Assembly: GCA_023205875.1 (NCBI GenBank)
Contig: CP060756.1
Span: forward strand, 1,364,001 to 1,428,000
Length of the DNA stretch: 64,000 nt
Direction: 5' to 3'
Source: Chloropicon primus
Lineage: Eukaryota; Chlorophyta; Chloropicophyceae; Chloropicales; Chloropicaceae
Shown here: positions 43,354 to 53,556 of the stretch, piece by piece
Layout of the letters: every line of letters begins with the position of its first letter
Position numbering within the stretch: the stretch's first letter is position 1
Notes under the pieces: generated by a model
Database searches by the model: none
Told to the model about the DNA's origin: nothing
What the model saw: the letters and a program-made list of their open reading frames with translations, nothing else
Program-made: the position numbers and the translations under genes

Positions 43354-44165
43354 GCATCTCGCTCTGAGGCGTGTTGGATGGATCCTCACCAACGTCTTCT
43401 TCTCGAGGTATCGTATGAAGCTCTGCACAGCATGGAATCCGATTCTTCCTCGAGTTGGATGCATCAGAAACAGAGGATGGGTGTGATGGTGGGCATGTAC
43501 ACTCACTCAGCATGTTGAATACAGCAATATCTATGCTGGTTATGGCCATAAGTCTGAGGCTCATGCGGTTACGTCAGGTTCTTTGGGTGTTTCTGCAGGG
43601 CGACTGTCCTTCACATATGGTTTGCAAGGAGCTTGTGCAGCTGTTGATACGGCTTGTTCATCCTCTCTTGTCGCAGCACACATGTCCTACATGGGCCTTG
43701 TTCTTGGCGACGTCTCGAAGGGACTATATACACAATATGCACCGTGGCGTTCTCGGTCCTCTTGAAGATGGTTCCAAACAAGATACGGTGATGCTACGTG
43801 GCACTGCTGTGAACCAAGATGGGCGATCCAGTGCTTTGACCGCACCGCACGGACCCTCTCAACAGCAAGTGATGCGTATGAGCTTGCACTCGGCAGACCT
43901 TGATGCCTGGAGTGTACAGGTCTTGCAGATGCACGGTACAGGTACTCCTCTTGGTGACCCCATTGAGGTCGGTGCAGCATCTGCTGTGTTACTCTCCGAG
44001 GCCACCAAACGGGACTTCCCTGTCCACATGTCTGGAGTGAAGAGCAATATGGGGCATAGTGAAGCAGCAGCTGGTATGGCTGGTATGGTTCAGCTCGCAG
44101 GCAATCTGATGCATAAATCAGCTAGTGCCATCAGTCACTTGAGACATCTGAATCATCACATACTG
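43354..44165 (+). pseudogene. Dispersed, rearranged fragment of a PKS ketosynthase (KS) domain
   Basis: The plus strand carries KS coding sequence in order: SRSEACWMDPHQRLLLEVSYE, then DTACSSSLVAAHMSYMGLVLGDVSKG, then GPLEDGSKQDTVMLRGTAVNQ, HGTGTPLGDPIEVG and HHILS. It is more than 90% identical to the PKS modules at 1-25 kb but in the opposite orientation. An insertion of about 10 bp lies near 43497, and an internal deletion removes the stretch between DVSKG and GPLEDG near 43728. Reading frame changes twice, so no KS can be made. The first part is KS6/KS8-like and the later part KS5/KS7-like, so the source may be a module outside the window or a recombinant. Confidence 0.9.
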
Positions 44166-44181
44166 TCAGTATGTGATGATT
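44151..44181. repeat. Perfect 31-bp foldback palindrome at the end of the PKS fragment
   Basis: Fifteen-base arms (44151-44165 and 44167-44181) are exact reverse complements around a single T. The left arm is PKS sequence and the right arm is its inverted copy. The intact PKS has a natural 13-bp quasi-palindrome at the matching place (CATACTCAGTATG near 2988). Confidence 0.9.
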
Positions 44182-44250
44182 GCTGCAAACACTTCGTCTC
44201 TAACCTTCACTGCGGGTAATATCGGCGCGAGGTCTTCGTTCTCCAATGAC

Positions 44251-45756
44251 ATGATGTCGTCCATGTCCATGTCTCCACGCATGCCGCCGCTCTGCTTTGC
44301 TTTGCTCTGCTTTGCTCTGCTCTGCTCCGTTCGTTCCTCCCGCTCCTCCGTAACCGCCCACCAGAGAACAACGTCTCTCAACAAACCTGGTACCCAGACA
44401 CCTTGGTGCAATCGGATCGGAGAGGGCGGACGAAAACCCACACGAAGAAGAACAACGCGATCGACGCTTGTTGTCGCCTCGACGACAAGTAAGATGGGGA
44501 TGGAGGCGAGGAGGAGAGCGACGGGACCTCGTCGTCCTCTTCGTCCTCGTGGCGGTCGTCCAACGACGAGGACGATGACGACGAGGAGGTCGTCCTCGTC
44601 CCCCTCCCCCTCCGATCCAACCAACGCACCACCAACGTCGTCGTCGTCGTCGTCGTACGAGGAGCTCCGCCTGCGGGTGGATCGGGTGACGAGGGAGGCC
44701 CTCGAGCTGACGCGGGTGCTCCAGGGGTACGACGACGCCACCTCCTCCACCACCTCCACCTCCACCTCCACCTCCACCTCCACCTCCAATGATAATGCTG
44801 CTCAGAATGTTGATCTCACCTCCACCGAGGCCGAGCACCTCCGGCAGCTCCTCGTCCTCGTGGCGGAGGTGGTGGGCCTGCCCCAGGACGCCCTGGACTT
44901 GCTGTGCGCGGCGGGGTACATCAGGCAGGACGAGTGGGCGGACCTGTGGCCCAGGATGAAGGAGAGGCAGAGGCTGGCCAAGGCCCGCAGGGAGGAGGCC
45001 TTCCGCGAGGCCAAGGCCCTGGTGCTGTCGGGGGAGAGGGAGAGGGAGGACAGCCTGGGCTACGAGGGCCAGGACCCCGAGGAGTTCCTGGCGAACGTCA
45101 GGGAATTCTACGAGGAGGTGAAGTGGCACTACGACAAGGGGACCTTCCGGGACCTCCACCTGGCGGACACCCTGAGGGACCGGTCCACCAAGCCCAAGAC
45201 CCTGGAGGACCTGAAGCGGTCGGTGACCTACACCATCCCGGCCCCGACCAGGCCCGCGGAGGAACAGAGGCACTACCGGAGGGCCGAGAGACTGCTGTAC
45301 GAGATCGAGGACGCGTACGCGGGGGGGGACCACCTCGGCCGAGTCTTCGAGGCCCTGGCCCGGGGGGACTTCCTGGAGCCCGGGCTGAGGTACGAGGACC
45401 CCGTCGTCGCCGCGAGCCTGGAGGGCATGGAGGCTGTGGGCCGGGTGTACCGGAGACTGGGGGAGGTCCCCCTCGCCGCGGAGGTGGAGTTCGCGTGGCT
45501 GGAGACCGACATCGACGGCAGGGGCAACCGGGAGGGGAGGGACCCGAGGGTCGTCCACATCGACTACCGAGCGGTGGCGGAAGGCGCGGGCGCGAACCTC
45601 GAGGCGCGGGCGGAGGCGGACTACGTCATCAGCCCCCGAGGGAGGGTGAGCGAGATCAGGGTGGGCTGGATCGACCAGCCGGGGGCGGAATTCCTGGCAC
45701 TGTACTCGGAGGCCCTGGCCGGCCTGGGCGACGACGACGACGACGACGACGCGTAG
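44251..45756 (+). CDS. Hypothetical protein, possible plastid-targeted, with NTF2-like C-terminal domain
   Basis: 501 aa from ATG 44251; ATG 44494 (420 aa) is a possible alternative start. The first ~130 residues are Arg/Ser/Thr-rich and look like a transit peptide or a poorly conserved leader, with a Ser/Thr repeat at 44755-44795. A helical, charged middle part (LWPRMKERQRLAKARREEAF) follows, with a segment DLHLADTLRDRSTKPKTLED. The C-terminal ~150 residues (YEIEDAYAGG... to VRVGWID-like RVSEIRVGWID) have the size and strand pattern of an NTF2/SnoaL-like fold. The end is a run of Asp. I do not recognise the family. The first in-frame ATG (44173) sits in the PKS fragment's foldback and is unlikely to be used. 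Confidence 0.6.
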   Translation: MMSSMSMSPRMPPLCFALLCFALLCSVRSSRSSVTAHQRTTSLNKPGTQTPWCNRIGEGGRKPTRRRTTRSTLVVASTTSKMGMEARRRATGPRRPLRPRGGRPTTRTMTTRRSSSSPSPSDPTNAPPTSSSSSSYEELRLRVDRVTREALELTRVLQGYDDATSSTTSTSTSTSTSTSNDNAAQNVDLTSTEAEHLRQLLVLVAEVVGLPQDALDLLCAAGYIRQDEWADLWPRMKERQRLAKARREEAFREAKALVLSGEREREDSLGYEGQDPEEFLANVREFYEEVKWHYDKGTFRDLHLADTLRDRSTKPKTLEDLKRSVTYTIPAPTRPAEEQRHYRRAERLLYEIEDAYAGGDHLGRVFEALARGDFLEPGLRYEDPVVAASLEGMEAVGRVYRRLGEVPLAAEVEFAWLETDIDGRGNREGRDPRVVHIDYRAVAEGAGANLEARAEADYVISPRGRVSEIRVGWIDQPGAEFLALYSEALAGLGDDDDDDDA

Positions 45757-45879
45757 TCACCGCAAGCGCGCAAGGAAACGAAAAGAAACGTCGAAAAAAT
45801 ATTTAAATAACACCTCTCTCTGTGTGTGTCGTGTGTGTGTGTGTGTGTCTAATTCTAATCCGCATGATGATCATCATCG

Positions 45880-47513
45880 TCAGTTTATGTTACAAAAGGA
45901 GGCGACCGTGGACATGAAGTCCTCGAACTGCAGCCGCTTGTCTCGCGTGCAGTCGGTCAGGAGCTTGTCCAGGAGCTCCACCCCCAGCGCCGAGGCGGTG
46001 GGAATCGCAGCGTCCACGCACAGCTGCCTAAGCTGCTCCGGGTAAATGTTGTTCCCACTGTCGCTCAAGCCCGTGAAGGCGTTCTTGAGCTTGGCCAGGC
46101 TGACGTCCCCGAGGGTGCCGCAGTTCTTCTGGGCCGCCCTGGACGACTTTGGGGACTCCACCGAGGCCCTCGTCCGCCTGACGTCGGACCACTTGTCGAA
46201 CAGGATCTTGTTTGGCGTGGCCAGCTCGATCTGCGGCAGCTGCATGGTCTCGGGTATCTTGATGGTCAGCTTGCCGCTGTCGCGACCCTCCGGCTCGAAG
46301 GAATTCTCCAGCTCGAAGATCGCCTTCAGCTTGGGGTTGCTGTCCAGAATCTCGTTCAGGATGCCCTCCGGCAGGTTGCTGAGGGCGTCGACCAACTCGT
46401 AGGACTTTGCAGGCTTCACCTCCCCACACCTGACTTGGTCCTTCACCCACTCTCCGACGTACTTGTAACCCGAGTCGGTCCAGAAGATCGTTCCTAGACC
46501 CTCCCTGGAGTCCTCCGACCAGAAGCCCTTGAAAACGTTGCAGCGCTTTCCCTTCACCACCAAGACGCCCTTTCCTTGCTTCTTTCCATTGTACCACTCT
46601 CCGTAGTGCACGTCCCCATTGGCGTAAGTGTACTGCCCGAGGCCGTGACACCTGTCCAGCACGAAGTCCCCTTTGTATACCTCGCCACTCCTGTAGTACA
46701 GCGTCCCCTTTCCGTGCCTCTTCCCTTGGAACCAATCCCCTTCGTATTGAAGACGCCAGCTGGGGTCCGCCTTCTTCGCGCCCTTGCCCGAGGTCGTGCT
46801 CGGCCTAGCGATCCAGTACGTCCCCCAGCTATGGGGCTTGTTCGCAAGCAAGTTGCCCACGTACTTGTTGCCGCTTTTGAATATTATCTGCTTCTCTTCC
46901 CCCTCGCCAGTGATTTGCATCCAGGTGCCGCTGGAGCCTCCTCCCCTGCTTCCTCTCCCCCTGCTCAAGCCTCTGCTGGACCGGCTGCTCCTGCTCGCGG
47001 TGCTGCGAGTGGCGGGTCGCAGAGAGTGCGTCGCTGGACGTTTGGACAAAATTGGGTTCGGGGGACTGCAAGCTCTCCTGAGAACCGTCGAGGACGGACC
47101 CGTGATCTCGGGATACTTGCAAGAAGGTGGCGAGAACAGCTTCCAAGAGTGCGTGAAAGGCTGCTGGTTGAAAGGCAGGGGCGGCTTCCCCCCGCCAAGA
47201 CTCGTTGTTGGCCGGCCTTCGAACACGGAGTCCTGCCAAAGACGAAAGGAAACAGAATTGAAAAGGTTCAGTCTTCGATGATCCTCTCTCAATTGGCCTT
47301 TGAAAAAAAAAAAAAAAAAAGTGTCCCAAGGCAGAACAATTTCGCTACAAGTGCGCTCCTCTCTTTACGAAGGACGAGTCCCTTGCTCCCTCGGGAAGGA
47401 ACGCCGAGTCAGTGGCCCTCCGAACTCACCTTTTCTTGGCTTTGATTCCTGACATCGTACGAGGTGTTGGGTCTCGGTCCGGCCCTGGTGCTCCCTCTCG
47501 CTATCGCAGCCAT
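45880..47513 (-). CDS. MORN-repeat protein (two exons), possibly flagellar or axonemal
   Basis: Exon 1 is 47430-47513 (28 codons, MAAIARGSTRAGPRPN...) and exon 2 is 45880-47232. The 197-bp intron has a GTGAGT donor and GGCAG acceptor with a long T tract on the coding strand. Splicing is in phase and gives 478 aa; without exon 1 the long frame has no ATG near its start. Five or six MORN repeats lie at about aa 160-300 (YEGDWFQGKRHGKGTLYY, YKGDFVLDRCHGLGQYTY, YGEWYNGKKQGKGVLVV and similar). The C-terminal ~150 residues include a helical segment ending in LLTDCTRDKRLQFEDF, which may be EF-hand-like. MORN repeats bind lipids or act as scaffolds; a MORN3-like ciliary role is a guess. Confidence 0.85.
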
Positions 47514-48388
47514 CTTGGTCTGCCTCACTTCTACACGACTTCAAGTCCCTTCCAGTCGTGTTCCGTTTCTCATGCAGTCTCAATCCTATGTTTTGTGGTC
47601 TCAGTACTGCCAAGGCGCCCCCTTGCGTACTTCGCGCCCATACCCAGGACGAGTAAGAGCCCCTCGTGTGTGTGTGTCAAGCCCGCCTTGGGTTGGGTTA
47701 TATCGAGTCCGCCAGACGACGACGCTTTCAGGTCTCAGGTCTCAGGTGGTCTCAGGTCTCCCTCTCCTAAATGCCAACAAAGAGAAGAGAGGGAGAGAGA
47801 GAAGCGGAGCCACAATAACATACACAATGAACAATGGGTTGTACGACACGACACGACACGACGGGAAAGAATAAGGAACGAACAAGGGAAATGCAAATGC
47901 ACCAAAAAAAAAAGAAAAAGGAAGACTCTGTTGAGACAATATCAATACCATCCCAATACCCAATCAACAAAAACATGAGAAAGAGAAAAAGAGGGGGTTG
48001 ACAACGAAAGACATTTGACGTCTTCTGTTGTGCTGGTGGTAGGAGGAGGGGTATTGGAGGGGGGATAGTGAGGGGGGTCTTTCTGTAGGGGCGCCGTGCA
48101 GAAACCATGTTGAACGACAAAAGGATATAATCATTATGCGACCCCAAACACTCCAGGGTGGTGTGTGGTGTGTACAGGCAGTTCCCATGCCATGATTGAC
48201 TTCTCTTGGAACTCTCGGTTCGCGGGAAAAATATCTTAAGAGATTTCCATCCTCCTCTCTCTCTCTCTCTCTCTCTCTCTGGAGACACGCCCCTCTAACG
48301 CCTTGGCCTTGGGCGGGAGGGAAGGCAAAGAAAAAAAATCATGGTGGATTACAATATTGTGTGCGTATAGTGATCGGACACAAAGACT
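47514..48388. other. Intergenic: RecQ 3' flank and MORN-gene promoter
   Basis: 875 bp between two minus-strand genes. It contains a CT dinucleotide run (48255-48282), an ACACG pentamer run (47845-47862) and A tracts. No coding sequence is convincing. Confidence 0.45.
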
Positions 48389-50347
48389 CTATTTTTTACA
48401 TTTACAGTTGTCGCAAGAACCTTGGCACTGGTGCTTGGTGAAGGTCTCGCCAAAGTAGGACAGGATGAGTTTCCTGCGGCAGTCGAACTGGTTCTCGCAG
48501 TATTCCTGGCGACGAGACACGACAGGAGGGTCAGTGTTTGCAACTACTGCTTGAAAAAGGGAGGGGATCCGCAACCTTACCTTCATCTGGTCCACCAGGT
48601 CGACCTGAATCTGTTTGCTCTTCTTCTTCGCCTTGCCAGACCATATCAAGCTCTTGACCCTTCCCACGTCCCGCCTGCTGTACAACAAGAGGGCTTCCGA
48701 GGGCTTCCCGTCCCTCCCCGCTCTTCCGGACTCCTGGTAGTACCCCTCCACGGACTTGGGCATCGTCTGGTGGACCACGAACCTCACATGGGCGTTATCG
48801 ACCCCCATCCCGAAAGCCACGGTGGCGCAGATCACCGGCACCTTGCCCGCCTTCCAAGCGAGCTGAATCACGTTCCTCTGCTTCGGAGTCATCCCCGCGT
48901 GGTAGTGCCCAACGTTCAGGCCGTGCTCCTCCCTCAAGTACGCTGCGGTCTCCTCCGTCTCGTCCCTCGAGAGGCAGTAGATGATCCCCGAGCAGTCGAG
49001 CCAGCGCGTTTTGATGTACTCGGCGATGAAATTGACGTACTGGGGGATCCCGTCCTTGTCGTTCTTCATGTTCTTCGGCAAGACTCTCCAAAAGATGTTC
49101 GGCCTGTTGAAGCTCACTTTGAAGAACTTGGTCTTCTTCTTGTCCATTCCCAGCGTCTTCATGATGTCCTTGCAAACGTCCTCCGTGGCCGTCGCGGTCA
49201 GGGCCATCGCCGGAAGCCCAGGAAAGAGATTCTTCTTCACCGACCCGATGTTCTTGTAGTCGACCCTGAAGTCGTGCCCCCACTGGCTTATGCAGTGCGC
49301 CTCGTCCACGATCAGACGAGAGAGCAGCCCCGCGTCAAAGAGAGCTCGAAGGACGGACTGGAGGTGCTGGGACTTGACGAACTGCTCCGGCGTCAGGTAC
49401 AGCAGCTTGCACGTCGGGAGGCTCTTTTTGAGCTCCCTGAAGACCATCTTTTTCTCCTTCTCCGTCTGGCTCGAGCTCAAGTACGTCGCCGGGAAGTCCA
49501 TGTCGATCAGGGCCTTGACCTGGTCGTTGATCAGGGAGAGCAGGGGAGAGATGACGATGGCCAAGCCGCGGTCGACGGCCGCGGGGAGCTGGTAGCACAG
49601 GCTCTTGCCTCCCCCCGTCGGCATCAGCACGAACACGTCGTGCTTCTGCAAGGCGAGAGCGCAGATCTTCTTCTGCTCGTGACGGAAGCCCTTGTTCCCG
49701 AAGATCTTCATGTTCGCGAGGTCGAGCCGGTCCAGATCCTGCCACCGGCCGTACCCACCGTCCGCGCACACGGTCTCGTCCGTGACCGCGAACGAGGTCG
49801 ACGTCCTCTCGAAACCTCCCCTCAAGGAGGCCCCACGCTGGCCAGCGGGCCGCTTCCTCTTGGAGCCCCCCGCGATCCCCGCGTCGGCGTCGTGCCTCTC
49901 CAAGCCGAAGAGCCCGGGTATCGCCACAGGCGCCCCGGAGAGGTCCTCGAGCTTGCCCCCGTCGCTCCTCCCCTCGACGTACTGGACGAGCCTCTCCCTC
50001 CTCGTCGTGTGGTTGCTCTTGTTGTTGTCGTTGTTGTTGTTGTTGCGTGCGTACGCCGAGGCCGCCTCGCTCTTGGACGCTTCGAAGGCATGCTGCAGGG
50101 ACCGCCCGCCCGGATTCAGTTGGACGTCCCTCAACGCCGTCCTCTTCTTCTGCATCTGTTGCTGCTGCTGCAAAAAGTCCAGAAAGGCGTTCACCAGGTT
50201 GTCATCCAGGACGATTTTCGCTTGCGCCCTCAAGTCGCTCCTCATCCACAGGAACTTCTCTATCCCCCTCCTGGTCGCTTGCCCTTCCAGTCCGAGCCTC
50301 CTCGCGAGGTCGCTAAGTTCGCGGACATGACCCTGCGGCGCGTTCAT
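48389..50347 (-). CDS. RecQ-family DNA helicase (RECQ1-like), one short intron
   Basis: A 3'-5' DNA helicase for recombination and repair. Exon 1 is 48581-50347 and exon 2 is 48389-48505; the product is 627 aa. Helicase motifs are LMPTGGGKSLCYQLPA, VDEAHCISQWGHDFR, TATATEDV, ATVAFGMGVDN and ESGRAGRDG. The RQC zinc site is YCENQFDC...CDNCKCKK. The 75-bp intron (48506-48580, GTAAGG...GCCAG) is a multiple of three without a stop; removing it gives QMK-EYCENQFDCRRK, matching the family. The N-terminus has a Gln/Asn-rich linker (QQQQQ, NNNNNDNN). Start ATG 50347 (MNAPQGHVREL) is preferred, because longer versions run into the divergent HEI10 start only 262 bp away. Confidence 0.93.
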   Translation of the reverse strand: MNAPQGHVRELSDLARRLGLEGQATRRGIEKFLWMRSDLRAQAKIVLDDNLVNAFLDFLQQQQQMQKKRTALRDVQLNPGGRSLQHAFEASKSEAASAYARNNNNNDNNKSNHTTRRERLVQYVEGRSDGGKLEDLSGAPVAIPGLFGLERHDADAGIAGGSKRKRPAGQRGASLRGGFERTSTSFAVTDETVCADGGYGRWQDLDRLDLANMKIFGNKGFRHEQKKICALALQKHDVFVLMPTGGGKSLCYQLPAAVDRGLAIVISPLLSLINDQVKALIDMDFPATYLSSSQTEKEKKMVFRELKKSLPTCKLLYLTPEQFVKSQHLQSVLRALFDAGLLSRLIVDEAHCISQWGHDFRVDYKNIGSVKKNLFPGLPAMALTATATEDVCKDIMKTLGMDKKKTKFFKVSFNRPNIFWRVLPKNMKNDKDGIPQYVNFIAEYIKTRWLDCSGIIYCLSRDETEETAAYLREEHGLNVGHYHAGMTPKQRNVIQLAWKAGKVPVICATVAFGMGVDNAHVRFVVHQTMPKSVEGYYQESGRAGRDGKPSEALLLYSRRDVGRVKSLIWSGKAKKKSKQIQVDLVDQMKVRLRIPSLFQAVVANTDPPVVSRRQEYCENQFDCRRKLILSYFGETFTKHQCQGSCDNCKCKK

Positions 50348-50609
50348 CCTCCGCTCCCTCTCTCTTCGATCGATCTGTCGATTTTCATGAGAGCGGGAAA
50401 AGCATCGCATCGCGATCGATCGAGGCGCTGGGGATGGAGGAGCGGCGTTACGAGTGATCGCAGGCGATCGGCGTGGGGGGGAAGAAGGGGGAGGACGAGG
50501 GGGCGTAGCCGAGGACGAGGGGAACGCTTTGGACGGGTCTCCGGCGAATTTCGGGTCGGGGATCGCGTGGGGGAGGGGGAGGAAGAGGACGGACCGAGGG
50601 GTAGGGGCC
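50348..50609. promoter_or_regulatory. Shared bidirectional promoter of RecQ and HEI10
   Basis: 262 bp separate the two divergent ATGs, so both 5' leaders and promoters must fit here. It has several CGATCG-type motifs (GATCGATCG near 50411) and purine-rich tracts. No TATA element is clear. Confidence 0.55.
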
Positions 50610-51641
50610 ATGAGGTGCAACAAGTGCTCCGAGCCGTTCGGTCCGAGCGATCAGATGGCCCTGAGCAAGTGCGATCACGTTTTTTGCCTCAACTGCGCCA
50701 AGGAGATCGTCGACGCGGGCGAGGGCTGCGTGGTCTGCGGCCGAGCGCTCTCCAAGGCGTCCTTCAAGGTGGCCGTCTACCAGAGGGACCTCAGCGACGC
50801 TAGGTACATGCTTTGCGGGCAGAGCCCGGAGTTCATCCTCCAGAGCTGCGCCTCGGCGCTCCACTTCTTCCAGGAGCAGAGCAGGATCGAGGTGGCAAGG
50901 GCAGCGCAGGAGGAGATGGCCTCCTTCCAGCAGGCCGTGAAGGCCAAGCTCAGCGAGGTCCACAGCGCCTACAAGCGCTACAAGGCCAGGTGCAGCGAGT
51001 TCGCGGAGGACCAGGCCAGCATGCTGAGGGACAGGAGCGAGCTCCAGGAGAAGTACGCCCATAAGACCGCGCAATCGAGGAGGCTGCAAGAGATGTGCGA
51101 GAAGCTGCAGAACGAGAACGAGAGGCTGAAGAAGGTGAGAGGAGCCCCGTTCTTCGAAGGGAAGCGGCCTCAAGCAAGCGAAGACAGGCAGAGAATGGTT
51201 CCCGCGCCGCCGAGGAACAGGAACAGCTACCGGCCAGAGGTGTACCCGAAGGGCAGGGGCTCCTTCCTGAGTCATCAGCCCCATCAAGTGAGCGAGGAGT
51301 CCGAGGGCCGGAGGAACGGGCAGAGGATCGTCGCGGCGTCGTCCGCGATGCGGAAGAGGGGCAGCTACCAGCACCAGCAAGCGGAGACCCGCCCGAGGGT
51401 CAAGAGAGCGATATCTGGAGCGAGCTCCTTCCAAACGCTGCCGAGGGCGACGGTGTCCGCGGGGTTCAGGGCGAGCAAAAGGAGGATCTTCGAGATCACA
51501 AACGAGCGAAGAGGGGGCGATTGGGACAAGCAGTGGTCCATCAACCCGGGCGGGTCCCAAGGCCGGGTGATGGAAGAGGTCAACCACACGCACAAAGACC
51601 CCTTCGCGATCAACCAGAGCGCATTCAGCTATCTAAACTAG
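50610..51641 (+). CDS. HEI10: HEI10-like meiotic crossover RING protein
   Basis: Predicted SUMO/ubiquitin ligase that marks crossover sites in meiosis. A C3HC4 RING lies at residues 3-43 (C3, C6, C21, H23, C26, C29, C40, C43), starting MRCNKC as in plant HEI10. Next comes the SPEFILQSCASALHFF segment and a long coiled coil (about aa 90-175, ending MCEKLQNENERLK). A basic, low-complexity Ser/Arg/Gln tail follows. Length is 343 aa (plant HEI10 is about 300). The order RING, short motif, coiled coil, disordered tail is that of the HEI10/RNF212/Zip3 group; the sequence fits HEI10 best. Presence of this gene argues for a sexual cycle. Confidence 0.85.
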   Translation: MRCNKCSEPFGPSDQMALSKCDHVFCLNCAKEIVDAGEGCVVCGRALSKASFKVAVYQRDLSDARYMLCGQSPEFILQSCASALHFFQEQSRIEVARAAQEEMASFQQAVKAKLSEVHSAYKRYKARCSEFAEDQASMLRDRSELQEKYAHKTAQSRRLQEMCEKLQNENERLKKVRGAPFFEGKRPQASEDRQRMVPAPPRNRNSYRPEVYPKGRGSFLSHQPHQVSEESEGRRNGQRIVAASSAMRKRGSYQHQQAETRPRVKRAISGASSFQTLPRATVSAGFRASKRRIFEITNERRGGDWDKQWSINPGGSQGRVMEEVNHTHKDPFAINQSAFSYLN

Positions 51642-51707
51642 GTGACAAGACAACAACGAGTCCTCCTTTTAGTCTTCTTTATCTTCTTTATCTCTTTATT
51701 TCCATTT

Positions 51708-53556
51708 TCACCACCTCTTCTTCGTGTAGGAGTGCATGTCGTGGATTCCGCCCTCGTGCTGGGCTGCCCCCGAGCGCGTTTCCATCCTCAGGCTTCCGTC
51801 GCCGAGCATGCCGTGCGCCATCTTGACGTCCTTGGCTCCGAAATCCTGGAAGCCCTGCTTCACGGCCTGAGCGAAGAAAGGAATGAGATTCCTCACGGAT
51901 CCCTTGTCCTTGACGGTTCCAGAGACGCCCTGGGCGATCTGAATCCTTTGCGACTCTCCCAAGTACCTGGTGCTGCTTCCCTTCTTCATGGCATCCAAAG
52001 AGCCCATTCCTCTGTAGAGCTTCACCCTCACGCCGTCCTCTGTCATCATGTACCTACCAGGGGCCTCCGCCGTGCCAGCGAACATGGATCCGCACATCAC
52101 GGTGCTGGCGCCCAGGGCCAAGGCCTTGGTGATGTGCCCGCTGTTCTGGATTCCGCCATCAGCGATGACGGGGACGCCGTGCTCGGCCGCAAGCTTGCTG
52201 GTGTGGTACACAGCCGTGGCTTGGCCCCTTCCGACAGCGCAGACCTCCTGGGTGGTGCAGATGGACCCGCTTCCCATTCCCACGCGGAGGCCGTCAGCCC
52301 CGACGCCGATGAGCCTCTCCGCCTGCCTGGAGGTCACCACGTTGCCCGCAATGACCTGCAAGTCAGGGAAACTCTTCTTGATGTACTTTATCATCTCCAT
52401 CTGGTACACCGAGTCGCCCTGGCTCGAGTCCAGGATCACGGCATCGACGCCCTCCTTCACGAGGGCCTCCAGCCTCACCTTGTCGTTCTCCCTGGTTCCC
52501 ACGGCGCAACCGATGCAGAGCTTGCCCTCCTTGTTCACGGTGGCAGTACCCATGGGGGTAGGGTACTTGAAGAGCTGGTCCTTCAGCAGCCCGCGCTCGA
52601 CCACGCCCACGAGGGCGCCGTCCTCGCCGACGACCGGCAGGCGCCCCTTCTTGCTCGACGCCAGCTTGGCCCTGACGGCCTCCTCGCCCTCCGTCGCGGA
52701 AACCGTGACGAGGTCTCCCGCTTTCGTCATGACCTCTCCGAGCTTCACCTCCGCCGTGCTCTTCCCCGCCAGCATGTCAACGTCGCTCGTCGTCACGAGG
52801 CCGAGGAGCTTCCCTCCAAGCTCCCCAGTCTCCGTCACCAGCACGGTGGGGTACTTTCCTGCAGAGAGGCCCAGGCCCTCGCACTCGTCCTCCACCTGCC
52901 CGAGCGTGGCGTCAGCGGAGAGCACCAGGGGCTCGAAGGCCGACCCGGTGCAAGGGACGTACCGCTTCGCCTGCCTCACCATCGCGGCCTGCTCCTCCAC
53001 GGTGCAGTTGTAGTGGATGAACCCCATTCCCCCCTGGAGCGCCATGGCAGCCGCCATCTCGGCGCCAGTCACGGTGTCCATGGGCGAGCTCACCACCGGC
53101 ACGCTCAGGCTGATCCCCTTGGTCAGCTGCGTCTTCAGGTTCACGTCATGCGCCGCGAAGTCGATGTGTCCGGGGTGGAAGATGATGTCATCGTACGTGT
53201 ACGTGTACCCCTTGGTAAATATCGTGAGTCCCGTGAATCCTGTGCCGCAAGAGCCAAAGCCGAGTCGGGTCGTCCCAGTCCAGCGCAGACCGGGCACGCG
53301 CAAGCCGAGCGGAGCGGCCAAGAGATCACCGAGCGAGCGACACCGTCTGTCAGAGCTCCGATCACCCCAACCGTGTTCCAACCGTGTTTTCCACAACACG
53401 TTCTAGGGTTCGCTTTTTCGGATGGATTCCGGATCCAAGGGAGAGGCCCGAGGAGTGCGCGTGAAGAAAGAAAGTATCTCCTCGTGCGTGCGCTCTTTCT
53501 CCCACACTTGCGTTCTCTTCGTACTCACCGTCGACGTAATTGTTATCGTCCGCCAT
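51708..53556 (-). CDS. Inosine-5'-monophosphate dehydrogenase (two exons)
   Basis: Oxidises IMP to XMP, the first committed step of GTP synthesis. Exon 1 is only 28 nt (53529-53556, MADDNNYVDG) and exon 2 is 51708-53239. The 289-bp intron has a GTGAGT donor and GCACAG acceptor. The join gives VDGFTGLTIFTKGYTYTYDD, as in plant enzymes, and 519 aa, the usual length. A CBS pair sits at about aa 115-230. The catalytic Cys loop GMGSGSICTTQEV, IADGGIQNSG and the flap RYLGE are present. The gene is divergent from RPT5 (411 bp) and convergent with HEI10 (66 bp between stops). Confidence 0.95.

Noticed and set aside
44200-45558. 452-codon minus-strand frame opposite the NTF2-like gene
   Set aside because: Gly/Arg/His-rich antisense with poly-Gly from the GTGGAG repeat; the plus frame has the more protein-like composition.
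50348-50623. Upstream extension of RecQ to 50623
   Set aside because: It would overlap the HEI10 start and consists of Pro/Ser-rich low-complexity sequence; MNAPQ at 50347 is a better start.
48422-50803. 793-codon plus-strand frame opposite RecQ
   Set aside because: Complete overlap with a well-supported helicase and no domain signal.
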